Made by a program: the position numbers and the translations under genes
Part shown: in pieces, positions 17,832 through 28,869 of the stretch
Layout of the letters: every line of letters begins with the position of its first letter
Numbering within the stretch: position 1 is the first letter of the stretch
Notes under the pieces: generated by a model
Database searches by the model: none
The model's input: the letters and a program-made list of their open reading frames with translations, nothing else
What the model was told of the DNA's origin: nothing
NCBI GenBank assembly: GCA_032718475.1
Contig: JAUCBJ010007336.1
Coordinates: forward strand, 1-64,000
Reading direction: 5' to 3'
DNA length: 64,000 nucleotides
Origin: Nemertoderma westbladi
Lineage: Eukaryota > Xenacoelomorpha > Nemertodermatida > Nemertodermatidae

Positions 17832-18465
17832 TTATTATGTTATTATTATACCTATTGACATTTTATACTAAATTTTTCGCGGGAAGATATAAACTTTCAA
17901 TGCAAATAACTCGGAATAATTATTTCTCGTTATTTGTGCAAATCAACAGTCAAACAGCTCAACTCGCCATCCATTTAATTTTTTAACTAATAATAATTTA
18001 GTCAATACAAACAGGTGGTTTAATTATTATATATTAAATACAATCAATTGCATATAAATATATTAATTTGTTATAATAATTTAACATTTCAATACCAATA
18101 AATGGCTATTTTTAATATTAATTATTTAAATTAAAGTGCTGTTGTTGATAATTTAATATTAATTGTTAAATTTGCAGCAATGTATTTATTGTGTTTTTCG
18201 TTTTTATAAATTAATTAATTGTAGCCTAAACATAAAGGTCGACGTTATTAGATAATTAATTTTACATTGAACGTCATTTGCGACAAATCAATAAACAATA
18301 TTTGAATCCAGAATTAGTTGTCCTACATTTTGTATTTTTAGCATAAATTTTTTACACAACTGCGCAGATCTGAAGTTATGAATCAATGAGATACAATTAT
18401 TGGTAAGAAATCTAATTTTGAGTTCGGTTTCAAGTTATCTAAAAGCTCATAGCCGTGAACGAGAA
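17832..18465. other. AT-rich 3' flank of the WD40 gene
   Basis: No coding signal. Contains AATAAA-type hexamers, for example in CCAATAAATGG near 18097, that could serve polyadenylation of the WD40 transcript. The remainder is AT-rich. Confidence 0.4.
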
Positions 18466-18745
18466 ACTCACTGGAGGCAACCCGAAGACTCGTCAATCTT
18501 GGCTGTTATCTGTAAGGCAGAGAGGGCACCACACTTACTCCCAATGTTGAATAATCATCACTAGCCAACCTCTTTCTTTACTCCCCCCAGATTCCAGGTT
18601 CCCATATCGCTGTCCTGACGTACCAGTTACGAAATTTTAACTGATTCAGCCCGGGTTCGAACTCGGGATCTCTGATGTAGAGGCGAATAGAGTAACTCCT
18701 CCTCAAGATAAACAGATTGCGGATGTGGAGTTAAATGGAGCGATA
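18466..18745 (-). mobile_element. tRNA-derived SINE, copy 1
   Basis: The reverse strand carries a pol III B-box-like AGTTCGAACCC within CCCGAGTTCGAACCCGGG. It then has a central block (TTTCGTAACTGGTACGTC, GCGATATGGGAACCTGG) and a tail with ATTCAACATTGGGAGTAAG and CCAAGATTGACGAGTCT. It aligns through head, centre and tail with the plus-strand copy at about 18930-19215, which shows it is a repeat family and not a chance tRNA-like match. The A box and 5' end are not sharply defined. It is a non-coding retroposon that would depend on a LINE; no partner LINE is seen here. Confidence 0.65.
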
Positions 18746-18766
18746 ATGTTGTGTGTGTGTGATTAT

Positions 18767-18890
18767 CTGGCGGCGATATGCTGCCTACGGCAAGTATTGA
18801 ATGAATACATTACGGTTGGGGTTATTTAATACCTGGCGGCAACATACTCCACGGCAAGTCTAATTATTGTAACATTATATATAGAGTATG
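18767..18890 (+). repeat. short imperfect tandem repeat between SINEs
   Basis: CTGGCGGCGATATGCTGCC..CGGCAAGT at about 18767 recurs as CTGGCGGCAACATACTCC-ACGGCAAGT at about 18834, a ~67-bp imperfect duplication, preceded by a short TG run. No gene. Confidence 0.4.
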
Positions 18891-18929
18891 TAGTCGGGGT
18901 AATATAGGATTATATACGGAGGTATAAGA

Positions 18930-19215
18930 TTGATAAATATGGTAATCCCAATATTTATCTAGTAACCCCTTTACCATGGTGACTAGTGAATGAGTCACAC
19001 CATTGATCTCCAGCTAGGGGTCCCCTGTTCGATTCGGGGTCAGGTTAGTTACAATTTCGTAACTAGAATGTCGAATCAGCGATAAGGGAACCTGGGATCC
19101 TTGAGAACTGAAGAATGGGGTTGGATTGTGAAAGTATTCAAGATTGGGAGTGAATGTGGCGACCTCTCTAACTGACAGGTAACTGCCAAGAGATAGAAGT
19201 CTCCAATCCTTTATT
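18930..19215 (+). mobile_element. tRNA-derived SINE, copy 2
   Basis: Same family as 18466-18745, opposite orientation. CCCCTGTTCGATTCGGGG at 19023-19040 looks like a T-arm with B box. It is followed by ACAATTTCGTAACTAGAATGTC, GCGATAAGGGAACCTGGGATCC and a tail with GGGAGTGAATGTGGCGACC and CCAAGAGATAGAAGTCTCCAA. The upstream sequence with a GTGACTAGTGAATGAGTCAC palindrome may include the A box. The best conserved part between copies is the centre, not the tRNA head. Confidence 0.65.
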
Positions 19216-19395
19216 TTTACCTCCATTGTTTTTCTTATAATTTCCAGTTATTGAGTAACGTCGATTTACCTGGTGAATTAATTAACTAATTTTCAGTCGG
19301 AATAAGAATTAATAATAATATATCAAAAATGCTTCAGAAACCAATAAATAATATTGTGGTAAATAGAAATAACAATTCGGTTTAGGTTCAACAGT

Positions 19396-19495
19396 GTTGC
19401 AACTCAGTTAATATAATGTAACTGTTATATACTGTAGGAACTCAGTTAATATAATGTAACTGTTATATACTGTAGGAACTCAGTTAATATAGTAC
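19396..19495 (+). repeat. tandem repeat, ~46-bp unit
   Basis: AACTCAGTTAATATAATGTA followed by ACTGTTATATACTGTAGG occurs twice in full and once in part. No coding potential. Confidence 0.6.
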
Positions 19496-20335
19496 AAGTT
19501 AATGTTATATTTTGTTTATGTTTGTTTGTAAATGTAACTGATATAATTGATTAAAGTTTAATTTGAAAATGAATTGATTTATTTAGTTTTATTTATATGA
19601 AGATAAAATTACACTAAATAATAATTGTCACTGTGACCATAGAATCAATTATTTTTATCATATCTTTTTAACCTTTTCGGTTAAACAGAAAAAACAGCAT
19701 CTGTAGTGAGAAGATATATATATATCGAGATCTGATGTCTACATTGATAGGTTGTTTAGAATGATTCGGAACTCAATTTCGACAATTTTGATATTTTGTG
19801 TCTCTTTCATGCCGTCAAAAAATCAGACAGTCTGATTTTTAGTCTGAGGCATTTTAACCCTACAGGTTAAATGACCCGTGCCATTTTACAACGTAATTGG
19901 CCCGGGGGGGGGGGGGGGTTGTGGGGTCATTGTAGAATTTATTATTGGCAATCCATATTGGATCTCTACATCCGTCGTTGTCGAAAATTCGTCGGTAGTC
20001 CGTCGGGTCTATCCCTTGCTTTGCTGTTATTTAGTTGAAACAAAGGATAAGAAGAGGACTTAGAGAAATACTTGATATTTTCACTTAAATTAACAGCAGA
20101 ATTGTGTTGGAATTTAATATACAATTTTATTATCTTAGACAACATGTAACCTACATGTACACACATGGTTAAGGTTAGAACTCAATAGAAGCACAAAAAA
20201 ATTATTAATAATAATAATAATTTGCGCTCAGTAGTAACAACACATTTTATACTTGGGTTGCTTGGCGCGGCAGTACTGTGGTGTGGGTTGCCATATGTTC
20301 TAGAATAACGAAAAAAAATGAAGAGAGCTGCTGAG
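19496..20335. other. AT-rich intergenic stretch
   Basis: No gene or recognisable element. It holds a run of G at about 19903-19917, a short ATAT run near 19715, an ATT/ATA-rich run near 20210, and several A/T runs. Confidence 0.4.
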
Positions 20336-21064
20336 CTGAAGGTTTAAGAAGACGGTTGAACCGAGCCCGAATATCACGTCAGGCAAACGAGACTTACCGC
20401 TGCGCCGGTACTTCACTTTCCGTTCACTAGTACCCAAGGTATTGTCCGTGGTAATTTCCTGCACATTTAAGGCCCGGGTTCTTACCTTGAATCAATCCTC
20501 GCGCCCACGCGCTCAGGCAAACGAGACTTACCGCTGCACTGGTACTTCACTTTCCGTTCACTAGTACCCAAGGTATTGTCCGTGGTAATTTCCTGCTCAT
20601 TTAAGGCCCGGGTTCTTACCTTGAATCAATCCTCGCGCCCACACACTCCGGCCCTTCGCGATTTCAGGTACGCCCCCCCCCCCCCCTACTCCACTCTACT
20701 CGCTTCCTCTCCGCTCCGACGTTTTTAGAATATTCGGTGACGGTTCTATTTAAACACTATTCTGTGAACACTGTAGATATTTCTCTATTACATTTTGAAG
20801 GTTTAAGAAGACGGTTGAACCGAGCCCGAATATCACGTCAGGCAAACGAGACTTACCGCTGCGCCGGTACTTCACTTTCCGTTCACTAGTACCCAAGGTA
20901 TTGTCCGTGGTAATTTCCTGCACATTTAAGGCCCGGGTTCTTACCTTGAATCAATCCTCGCGCCCACGCGCTCAGGCCCTTCGCGATTTCAGGTATGGCC
21001 CGCCCCCCCTACTCCACTCTGCTCGCTTCCTCTCCACTACGATTTTCGCGTTTTTAGAATATTC
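20336..21064 (-). repeat. three head-to-tail copies of a repeat with a tRNA-like head
   Basis: A ~170-bp core is present at about 20339-20509, 20510-20655 and 20799-20980. On the minus strand it contains GGCGCAGCGGTAAGTCTCG (A-box-like) and, about 30 bases on, GGCTCGGTTCAACCG (B-box-like), as in a tRNA. Copies 2 and 3 extend on the plus strand into GCCCTTCGCGATTTCAGGTA, a C-run, CTACTCCACTCT and TTTTTAGAATATTCGG. This looks like a second tRNA-related SINE family amplified locally, one copy lacking its tRNA 3' part. No intact tRNA gene is claimed. Confidence 0.55.
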
Positions 21065-21124
21065 GGAACTGAAGAATGGGGTTGGATGGTGAGAGTATTC
21101 AACATTGGGAGTGAATGTGGCGAC
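21065..21124 (+). mobile_element. SINE tail fragment, copy 3 of the first family
   Basis: Sixty bases (AACTGAAGAATGGGGTTGGA through GAATGTGGCGAC) match the tail of the SINE at 19107-19166 with few changes. The fragment is joined directly to the previous repeat on its left and to the broken 3' end of BEL copy B on its right, so it marks a rearrangement junction. Confidence 0.6.
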
Positions 21125-21166
21125 ATAAAAATCACAGTTTCTAAAATATAAAAATACTCTAAACAA

Positions 21167-21499
21167 TTAGTCTTTCTTGCGCGGACAGCGTTTACCCAGT
21201 TTTTTGAGGCTAGCAAGAGTCCTTTTCTCTTTGGGGAGAGCCACTTTACTAGGAGGGCTATAACTCCTGGGTGAAGGGTGCAATACAATTGCATCAGAAG
21301 GTTTAGGATTACGGTCGGTGTATCCGCCGGTCGAGGTACCTGGTTGATCGATATCAACTTCAGTGGAACGAGGTCGAACAACCTGGAGAGCGCATTTTAA
21401 GACAGCAGCTCTTATTGGTCCCTGACGGGTCGTTTGCACGAAAGCGGTAGGTGGACCGTGTGTAGTAAGAAATTTCCTCGGTTTGATGATTCTTTTCAA
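21167..21499 (-). pseudogene. BEL copy B ORF3, C-terminal segment
   Basis: 110 codons matching the end of A's ORF3 (861-1190): the same KPRKFLTTHGPPTA start, the same DQPGTSTGGYTDRNPKPSDA stretch and the same basic end PRKKD. Immediately upstream the two copies diverge (B continues RARELKR-like then out of homology). The frame lacks a start of its own and the zinc knuckles of A are absent. Confidence 0.65.
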
Positions 21500-21833
21500 C
21501 TCGCGTTCTCGGGCTCTATCGGAATCGATACGCTTCTCCTCGAGCTGATTTTCCTCCGCTTGTCATTGAAAGCATTCGTCCAAAACTCTTGCAGAAAGTA
21601 GAGTCGTCCAAGTTCGATATCTTCTTAGAGATTCCGGATTTCCTGATCGAACTGAGATAAAGCTAATTTGTTTACCGCTTGGACTTGCTGCTGCAATTTA
21701 CATTTCTCTAAACAATTATAGGTTCCTTTTCCGATCTTTTGACGAATAGTGTCCAATGCGTTTCGTACAACTCTCTCCTCCGCCTCGGTGACAGGTTGTA
21801 TCGGGTTAAACCGGGACGATGAAAGACAAAATT

Positions 21834-22262
21834 TTAAAAAAAAAAGTTAAAAAAGTTAAATGGCGATATTAGATGTCCGTGTCTCAATCCGGCTAGGTAA
21901 GATGGGCGAATATCTAGGGAGCCCACAACCGGAGTGCCACCGACTAACCGTTCGGGTAACACTAGATCTTTGAACAGTGAGTACAGTTCGGGAGGATCCG
22001 TGATACTATTAGGATCAAGAGTCTGAGGTCTAACTAGGGAATGAGGAGGTCTGACCGAGTATTCCGGAACTCTGATCATAGGTTTATTTAAGGATCGTTT
22101 GAATCGAACGAGCGTAGGTGATACATCGAACAAGTTTCTCTCGAAACTCCCGTAAATATAGCGAGTAAAACCGTGTTTAAAGCAACGTCTCCGTGGATGT
22201 TTATGTCTTTCCGTTTGTTGGTTGGGTCTTGGGCATTCATCGCAATAATACCAAAGACGCAC
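21834..22262 (-). pseudogene. BEL copy B ORF3, middle segment
   Basis: A 142-codon frame overlapping the end of the N-terminal segment by 26 bases in another frame, so a frameshift probably separates them. It contains CDECPRPNQQTERHKHPRRRC, a possible Cys/His metal site, then a Pro/Arg/Leu-rich stretch. It ends in a low-complexity Phe/Asn run that coincides with an A-rich tract at 21833-21860. Copy A has no equivalent, which leaves open whether this is the ancestral ORF3 middle or an insertion. Confidence 0.45.
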
Positions 22263-22722
22263 GTCTTGTAGGAGAAACGCAGGTGATATTTATTCGGTTT
22301 AACAATGTTTCTCTCAAGAATTCCAAATATACGTTGGAGTTACCGCGTTTATCAGGTTCTTTAACGTCTTCTCTTTCAAGTCGATTTCGAATAGGATTTT
22401 CGCATTCCCGCTGGGTAGGATATTTAAATAGTACCATTTCCCTTTCGGTGTCGACATCGTTCGTATCGTGTAAATCGATAGGATGACCAGTAGTTAAGAA
22501 GTCCATATGCGTACCATTACGATGCGTATAGCGAGCGGTGAATTTTCGATAGTCCAATTCACGCGTAAGTTGCTCCTGGGACATCGGCGGTTCGATATAA
22601 CGACCATCGTCCTCCGTAGTAGTTGGACTAGCGTCGCTGCGTATCAAGCTATCAACAAACGCTTGCAACGGTAGAGTATATTTCTCCCTGATACCAAGAT
22701 CATCTTCTATCAACTCAGTCAT
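22237..22722 (-). pseudogene. BEL copy B ORF3, N-terminal segment
   Basis: 161 codons starting MTELIEDDLG, aligned with copy A 2919-3296 over the first ~110 residues (for example ARYTHRNGT.MDFLTTGHPI). The shared Met start and the conservation in two separately mutating copies argue that this was a translated protein. Past residue ~110 A and B differ. No known domain. Confidence 0.6.
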
Positions 22723-24423
22723 AGCTGCTATATGAGTTTATCAATATTATAATTAGTTATAATTAGGCTAGCGGGCGTCACTGCCTACCCCTCTTGGCCC
22801 CCGGACAGCGCAAGATCCTCAGCGCTGGTGTACTTTCGCCGATGTGCCTATCACCAACATAGTAGCTGCACAACGACCACAACAACCAGCGCGAGTCACT
22901 CCACCGTCCGTCCCAAAGGCTTAGATTTACTTCAGGTTCTTACTGGAGAGTTAGGGCTACTTTCACAATTGCGACTCGCTACTGTAAACACACTATAGTA
23001 GTAACATTCACCTATAAACGCACAAATTCCACACAACTGTCACAAACCGCACACATTCGGGCCATTTGTCCGTTAGTCAAGTGCCTTCCAGAATGCCACG
23101 TTATTATTATGTATCCTGGGATACTAGCAGTGTGCTATTATTCCTTATGCTATTCAATGGGGCACGCTTTATTGTTCTTTTAACTCACTTCTAATTCTAG
23201 CGTGGTTGTTGCCATGGTGACATTATGGAAAGCTAGCGGTAGAATTAGGGTAATTCCCATGCATACAGATCTGGGATGCTATTTAATAGTAATGCTTTAA
23301 TTGTCAATATCTCCCTTATACATGATTTTATGAATTTTATCGGCTATTGACTATATATTGGAGATTCTCGCACACTAATACACTTAATAGGGTGAATCTC
23401 CGCTCCCATGATCTATTAATTAATGGAATTTTGGGAATGTTATAAATTGTATAAAAATGACAATTTATTAAATTCATTAAAATATGAATTTAAATTTATT
23501 CCCGTAAATTTTATTATTTAATATTAAATAGACACAATTTTATTCCAGAGCATGTCTGGGGACTAGGATCCTGAATTCTAGGAAATTTGTCCTTTTAAGA
23601 GTATCGGTAAGTGCTACGATATCTTAATAGACTAGAATTTTAAAGGATCTAAAATTTTACAGATTTTAATTTATAGATTTTCTAGAGTTAACTTGTAAGT
23701 AGTTACTCTATTGTATTTATTTGACAGATTTTATAAATATTAATAGTTAATATTTAAGATGGGCACCGGTTTATTCCAGAACATGTCTGGGGACGCTAAC
23801 CACTGATTCTAGAATTTTGTCTTTCAAGTATATCGGTTGGTGCCGCGATATCTTAATCGACTAGAATTACAGATGGTCAAAGGGATTAACAGATTTATTT
23901 TGCGTTTTACGCTACTGTTAAAGGGACATCACGCTACTATATGTATTATTTAATATACGGTATGAGAGCAATATCGCAAGAAGCAATGTCAGTGAGAAGA
24001 GGCAAGTCGTTTCCAAGGTCTACCCAGAGCTTGGTTTAGCCGAGACACGAGGATCTGAATTTTGCATTCCTAATACTCTACTTACCAATAATACTTGAAT
24101 ATAGTAGGAGCTTTATTGTACTTTAATAAGTACGGATATTTCATCTTACTGTAGTCACGTATTTATAATGTAATACGGACAGTAAGGAAAGAGAAAAAGA
24201 ATTATTTCTCGCAGTCGCACTAAATATATAATATATAAGTAATTAAGTAATAAACGCGAATATATATATGGCACTAATCTACTAAATAATCACTAAAATA
24301 ACATTCTACTAAATAAAATTAAAGAAAACGATTATAATAAAATTACATAATAATACATACATAAATATAAAATAATAAGAACAAATATAAAATAATATAG
24401 TCACTCACCCACTCCAGACGCTG
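22723..24423. repeat. non-coding spacer of copy B between pol and ORF3
   Basis: Homologous to 3297-4931. It carries the two hairpin-bearing units at about 23541-23635 (TTCCAGAGCATGTCTGGGGAC region) and 23771-23868 (TTCCAGAACATGTCTGGGGA). A ~65-bp insertion relative to A lies near 23665-23730. No gene. Confidence 0.6.
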
Positions 24424-27400
24424 TTACGTTGGGGAGTCCCTAGATGTTTGTTGGATTAGGGAGGTGGTCGTGGGAAGAGTATCTTGCCTTCCATAGTTTC
24501 CGGAGAGTTCTCTGTCTCTTTCCAGTAAACATAAACGACCAACTGGGCGATTGAGCTGCTGTGTCTCAAAGACAATTCCCAGTTTCTTAAAGTTACGTCG
24601 CATGACGACGAGTTCTACCGATCGCACCAAACCATCATCCGAGATATGAGTCTCGATGATACGACCTGTCTGCCACCGCTTACGTGGAAGATCTGAATCC
24701 ACAATAAGGACCTTGTCTCCGGCGCTGACGTTTTCTTGCTGCGCGAAACCACTTAGTTCGAAGTTGTAACGTGGGCAGATAATGTTTTTCGAAATGGTCA
24801 GCGAAACAATGGGATAACAACTGCATAAGTTGCCAAGTTTGCCGGCAGTATTCGTCTCCGTCCGTGATTTCTGATCGTGGGAGCATGGCTACAGGTTTCT
24901 TCAGTAGGAAGTGCGCGGGTGTTAGCGCTTCCAGGGAATCGGGACTCGATGAGACTGGCATAAGCGGTCTCTCGTTGAGATAGGCGGCGATTTCCTCCAT
25001 TAACGTCCGCAAAAGTTCGTCGGTGAGATACGCGCGGCACGGCACTATAAAGTGGAATGCTGTCTTCACGCTTCTGATTAATCTCTCCCAACTTCCTCCC
25101 CACCAAGGGGCGTCGGCGGCGTTGAATGTCCAGCTAGACGCTGTTACCCTTAGCTGATCGTCCACCTGTCTTTGGTTCCAATCTTTGACGTAAGCCTTGA
25201 TTTCATTGTTGGCACCAATGAAGTTCGTTCCCTTATCAGATCTCATCGTGTTACTAGTTCCAAAGCGAGCGATCTGTCGGCGTAAGCTCAATATGAAGCT
25301 ATTGGTAGATAAATCGTTCACCATATCGAGATGGATAGCTCTACAAGTCATACAGACAAAGATGACACACCATCTCTTGACTATAGTCCTAGCACGATAT
25401 ACTTCAATAGGGCCAAATAAATCCACACCGGTATTAGTAAAGGGTGGTTCATAGAAGCTTACTCGTTCCCTAGGTAATTCTGCCTCTCGCTGTGTTAAAG
25501 GCCTACTGAATGCTTTCCTACAGGGTATGCAGTTCCTAAGAACTTGGTTCAGAGCTCTACGGGGTTTATAAAAATAATAGCGAGTTCGAATTTCGCTAAG
25601 AACTCGTTCTCTACCAGCATGATAAAGCTTACTGTGAACATCTACAATCATCTTGATTTGTATTTCAAGATTTCTAATGAGTATGGGAAACTTAGTGTCA
25701 AAGGATAATGGCGCATTAGTTAATCTTCCTCCAACACGTATTAACTCATCTATCATTGTGCTAGAGAAACGATCCCTTAAGCGCATCTGTGGATTTCTCA
25801 ACAACAGGAGATACTTATCGGAATCCTCATAGCATTGCAGGAGTCTCAGTATCTGCTTATTGGTTTCTTCATGCTCCTGGTAACTGATCTTCTCCTTCAG
25901 AAACCTGTCGGATATCTTGTATTTGGGAAGATCTTTAACAACATGGACCTGCGCAGATGTCAGTGGAGCGGTATCACTAGTGGTCTTCGTCCTGGAGTAG
26001 TGATGATGAAAACATCGCTTTAAATATGTAACGGCCTTACAGAGCCGATTCCAGGAACTATAGTGATGTATCGCTCTCTGCAGGAGAGGTGAGAGTCCTT
26101 GCGAGACGTCTGGTATTCCAGATTTCCAATCTCTCTCCCTGATTTCCACAACAGACTTATTTGTGGCTGTGGGTTTCGGATCCAAAGCGTCGTCTCCGGA
26201 AGTGTGTAGTACAGACAGATCTACCACGGGTTTAAATAACTTCGATTTACTCGCCCGAGTTTTAGGTTTGGCTTTCTCCGCTCCCTTGGCCTGTCTAATC
26301 TCCGCCGTAGTAAGATGAGGAGGCCATTCATCCTCTTCTTTGCTTAGGAAGTCGGGTCCACCTAACCAGTCTGGAGTATCTATCAGTTCTTGTGGAGTTG
26401 CTCCCCTGGAGGCAATGTCGGCTGGATTAATCGTTCTGGGGCAATGTCTCCATTGATCTATCTTCGTGCGACTAAGTATAATGGCTACTCTGTTGGTAAC
26501 AAAGACGCTGAACTGACAGACTTCATTGGTGATATACTCCAACACGAGTAAAGCATCGGTCCAATAGACAGTTTTCTCCAGTGGATAATCGATCTGTTCT
26601 GTTACATTCCGGCCGATAGCTGTAGCGTATAGAGCCGCTTTTAACTCCGCTCGAGGAACTTTCAACTTGTTGTTTATCAAGGCCTTAGAGGTAACCAAGG
26701 CGACCTTGATTCCATCCGGAGTTTCAACCCTCAGGTAGGCTACTATACCTATTCCCATATCGCTGGCATCCCCAAATACATGGAGTTGATAGGAATACGT
26801 GGGGAGAACGTGACCAAAATATGAACGGGAAATTATAAAGTTCTCGATTGATGGTAGAGAATCTTCCCATTTCATCCACTTCTTTAATAGTTCTCCCTTA
26901 AGTGGATTGTCCCATGAGTGGTTTTCAAGACACATTTGTTGTACTAAACTCCGAGCAATCAATATAACTGGGCTAATAAATCCCAATGGATCGAAATAAG
27001 TGCTCAGGATAATTAGACAAATCCATTTAGTCCGAACTGGATTATCTCGCTTTTTTAGCTGGAAAAACAGGATATCTCTCTCTGTGTCCCATTTCAAACC
27101 AAGTGTCTTGGTTTCTGGAAGATCGTCTTTGATTAGGTCTAGATCTTTAACTCCTCGGTCTTCTACTGGGATCGATTCCAGAAACTCACGGGAGTTGCTG
27201 GTGAATTTAGTTAATCGAAATCCACTTCTTTTCAAGCACTCTACCGTTCCTTTGGCGACATCAATGGCTTCTTCCACCGATGGGAGGGACTTTAAATTGT
27301 CGTCCATGTATATATCCGGTTTGATGTTGTCGATCACCTCTTTAGAGAAGGCGTCCCGGTTGTCATCAGCAGTGGTGCGCACTACTGAGCAGGAGTTTGA

Positions 27401-28849
27401 AGGGCTCGAGATGATCCCAAAAGCCCGGATGGTCATCCAGTACTCCACCGGTTTCTGGTTGAGGTCTCCCTCAGGCCACCACAGAAATCGTAGGCTGTCT
27501 CGATCCCTATCCAGCGCCTTAACTTGTAAGAACATGCCTTCTATATCTGAGGCAAAAGCGATTGAGTATTGTCATAATCTTAAGAGTATTCCCAACAAGG
27601 ATTGGAGTAAGTTGGGTCCTGGCAACAACTCAGAATTGAGGGATTGGCCCATGTAGAGGGCGGAGCCGTCAAATACTACCCGGACTTTGTTGGGTTTACC
27701 GGGTTTGGGAACGTAATGGTGTGTTAGATAGTACGTTCTCTCAGTTATGGGTGTTTCTTCCGGTACTCGCTCCGCATATCCCTTGTCAATAAATTTCTTC
27801 AACTGAGTCTTGTACATTTCCTTAGCTGAAGCATTTGCCGTAAAGCGTCGATGTAGTTGCGCAATTCTTTTCTCCGCCAAGGGTCAGTTGTTTATAAATA
27901 TAGGATCTCGCTTTCGAAATGGCAGACCGATTTCATATCTACCTTGATCTTTAAGAAAATGTGTAGTTGTTTCCTGTATCTGCTTGGCTCTTTCTTCTTC
28001 TACCGATAGGGCCTTATCGTAGGAATTGGGCTCTACAGCCTCTTGAGTAAAGAATCGTATGGCGTGTTCATCCCGAGTCTTCGCGTTGTAGCGATCTATC
28101 ACGTCATTCAGTTCGTCGTTACAGTCGACTGGTCCTGATGGACGAATGAGTTGACATAAGTTCACTTGGTTTTGCCAAGTTTCGTTTTCCGTAAGAAGGT
28201 CGATGGTATTCTCCTCGTCGAAGAGTTGGTGGATATCGTCATTATCTGAGGAGTATGGTGTTCCCTCAGTTGGGTCATCTACCTCACTGCTCTCCGCTTC
28301 CCATTCACTTACTTGGTATACCCGTTCTTTTGGTAACCTTTCCATGAGTGTTCTACGGGAAGAGCCAGTAAAGTACCAACCTACTCTAGTTCTTCCCGCA
28401 TAGGTTTGTAGTGGTTGCGGTTGAGCAGGCCATTTCTCCAATGTCTCAAGCGCCTCATGCGCATTTTGGCCGATGAGTATTTGCACTCCAGGGTAGTCTG
28501 TGTTGAATCTAGGTATCTTAAGCTGCTGGGTGAAATCGTCCTCATCCCAGTTATAAGGTTCCACTTGGCTGGTAGCGAAGTTCTTTATCGCCACCATTTT
28601 TACTGACCTTATACTGTGTTCTCCTAGTTCATCCTGGGGGGTGGACAACGCACCTACATAGTAATCTGCAATTACGGTAGATTTCCAAACCTGCATAATT
28701 CCTGACATGTTTAACTTAGTTCGGAACTTGGGTTGTCCATCAAAGATGTCTTCGGCTAGTTCTTTGTCGATGAATGTTCCTGTGCTGCCGGAGTCAAGGA
28801 GGGCATTCACTATATAACTCTTTTTAGGCCTGTGGACTCTCAACTGCAC
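24424..28849 (-). pseudogene. pol: BEL copy B pol, multiply broken
   Basis: Homologous to A's 4932-10313 from the protease onward. Segments: protease and linker 27884-28849 (LLDSGSTGTFID kept), RT N-terminus 27572-27880, RT-RNase H-integrase 24680-27535 (YMDD, FGDASDMG, the HHCC motif, and the Asp, Asp and Glu of the integrase all visible), and DUF5641-like end 24424-24702. The breaks are TGA at about 27881-27883, TGA at about 27569-27571 (both where A has AGA), and a one-base gain near 24745 that shifts frame before the last domain. Most residues agree with A, so the decay is recent compared with the age of the family. Confidence 0.85.
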
Positions 28850-28869
28850 TACGGGAAATTCTCGGATTC

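Noticed and set aside
20341-20412. Functional tRNA gene
   Set aside because: A and B box-like elements are present but no complete cloverleaf could be drawn, and the sequence is part of a tandem repeat.
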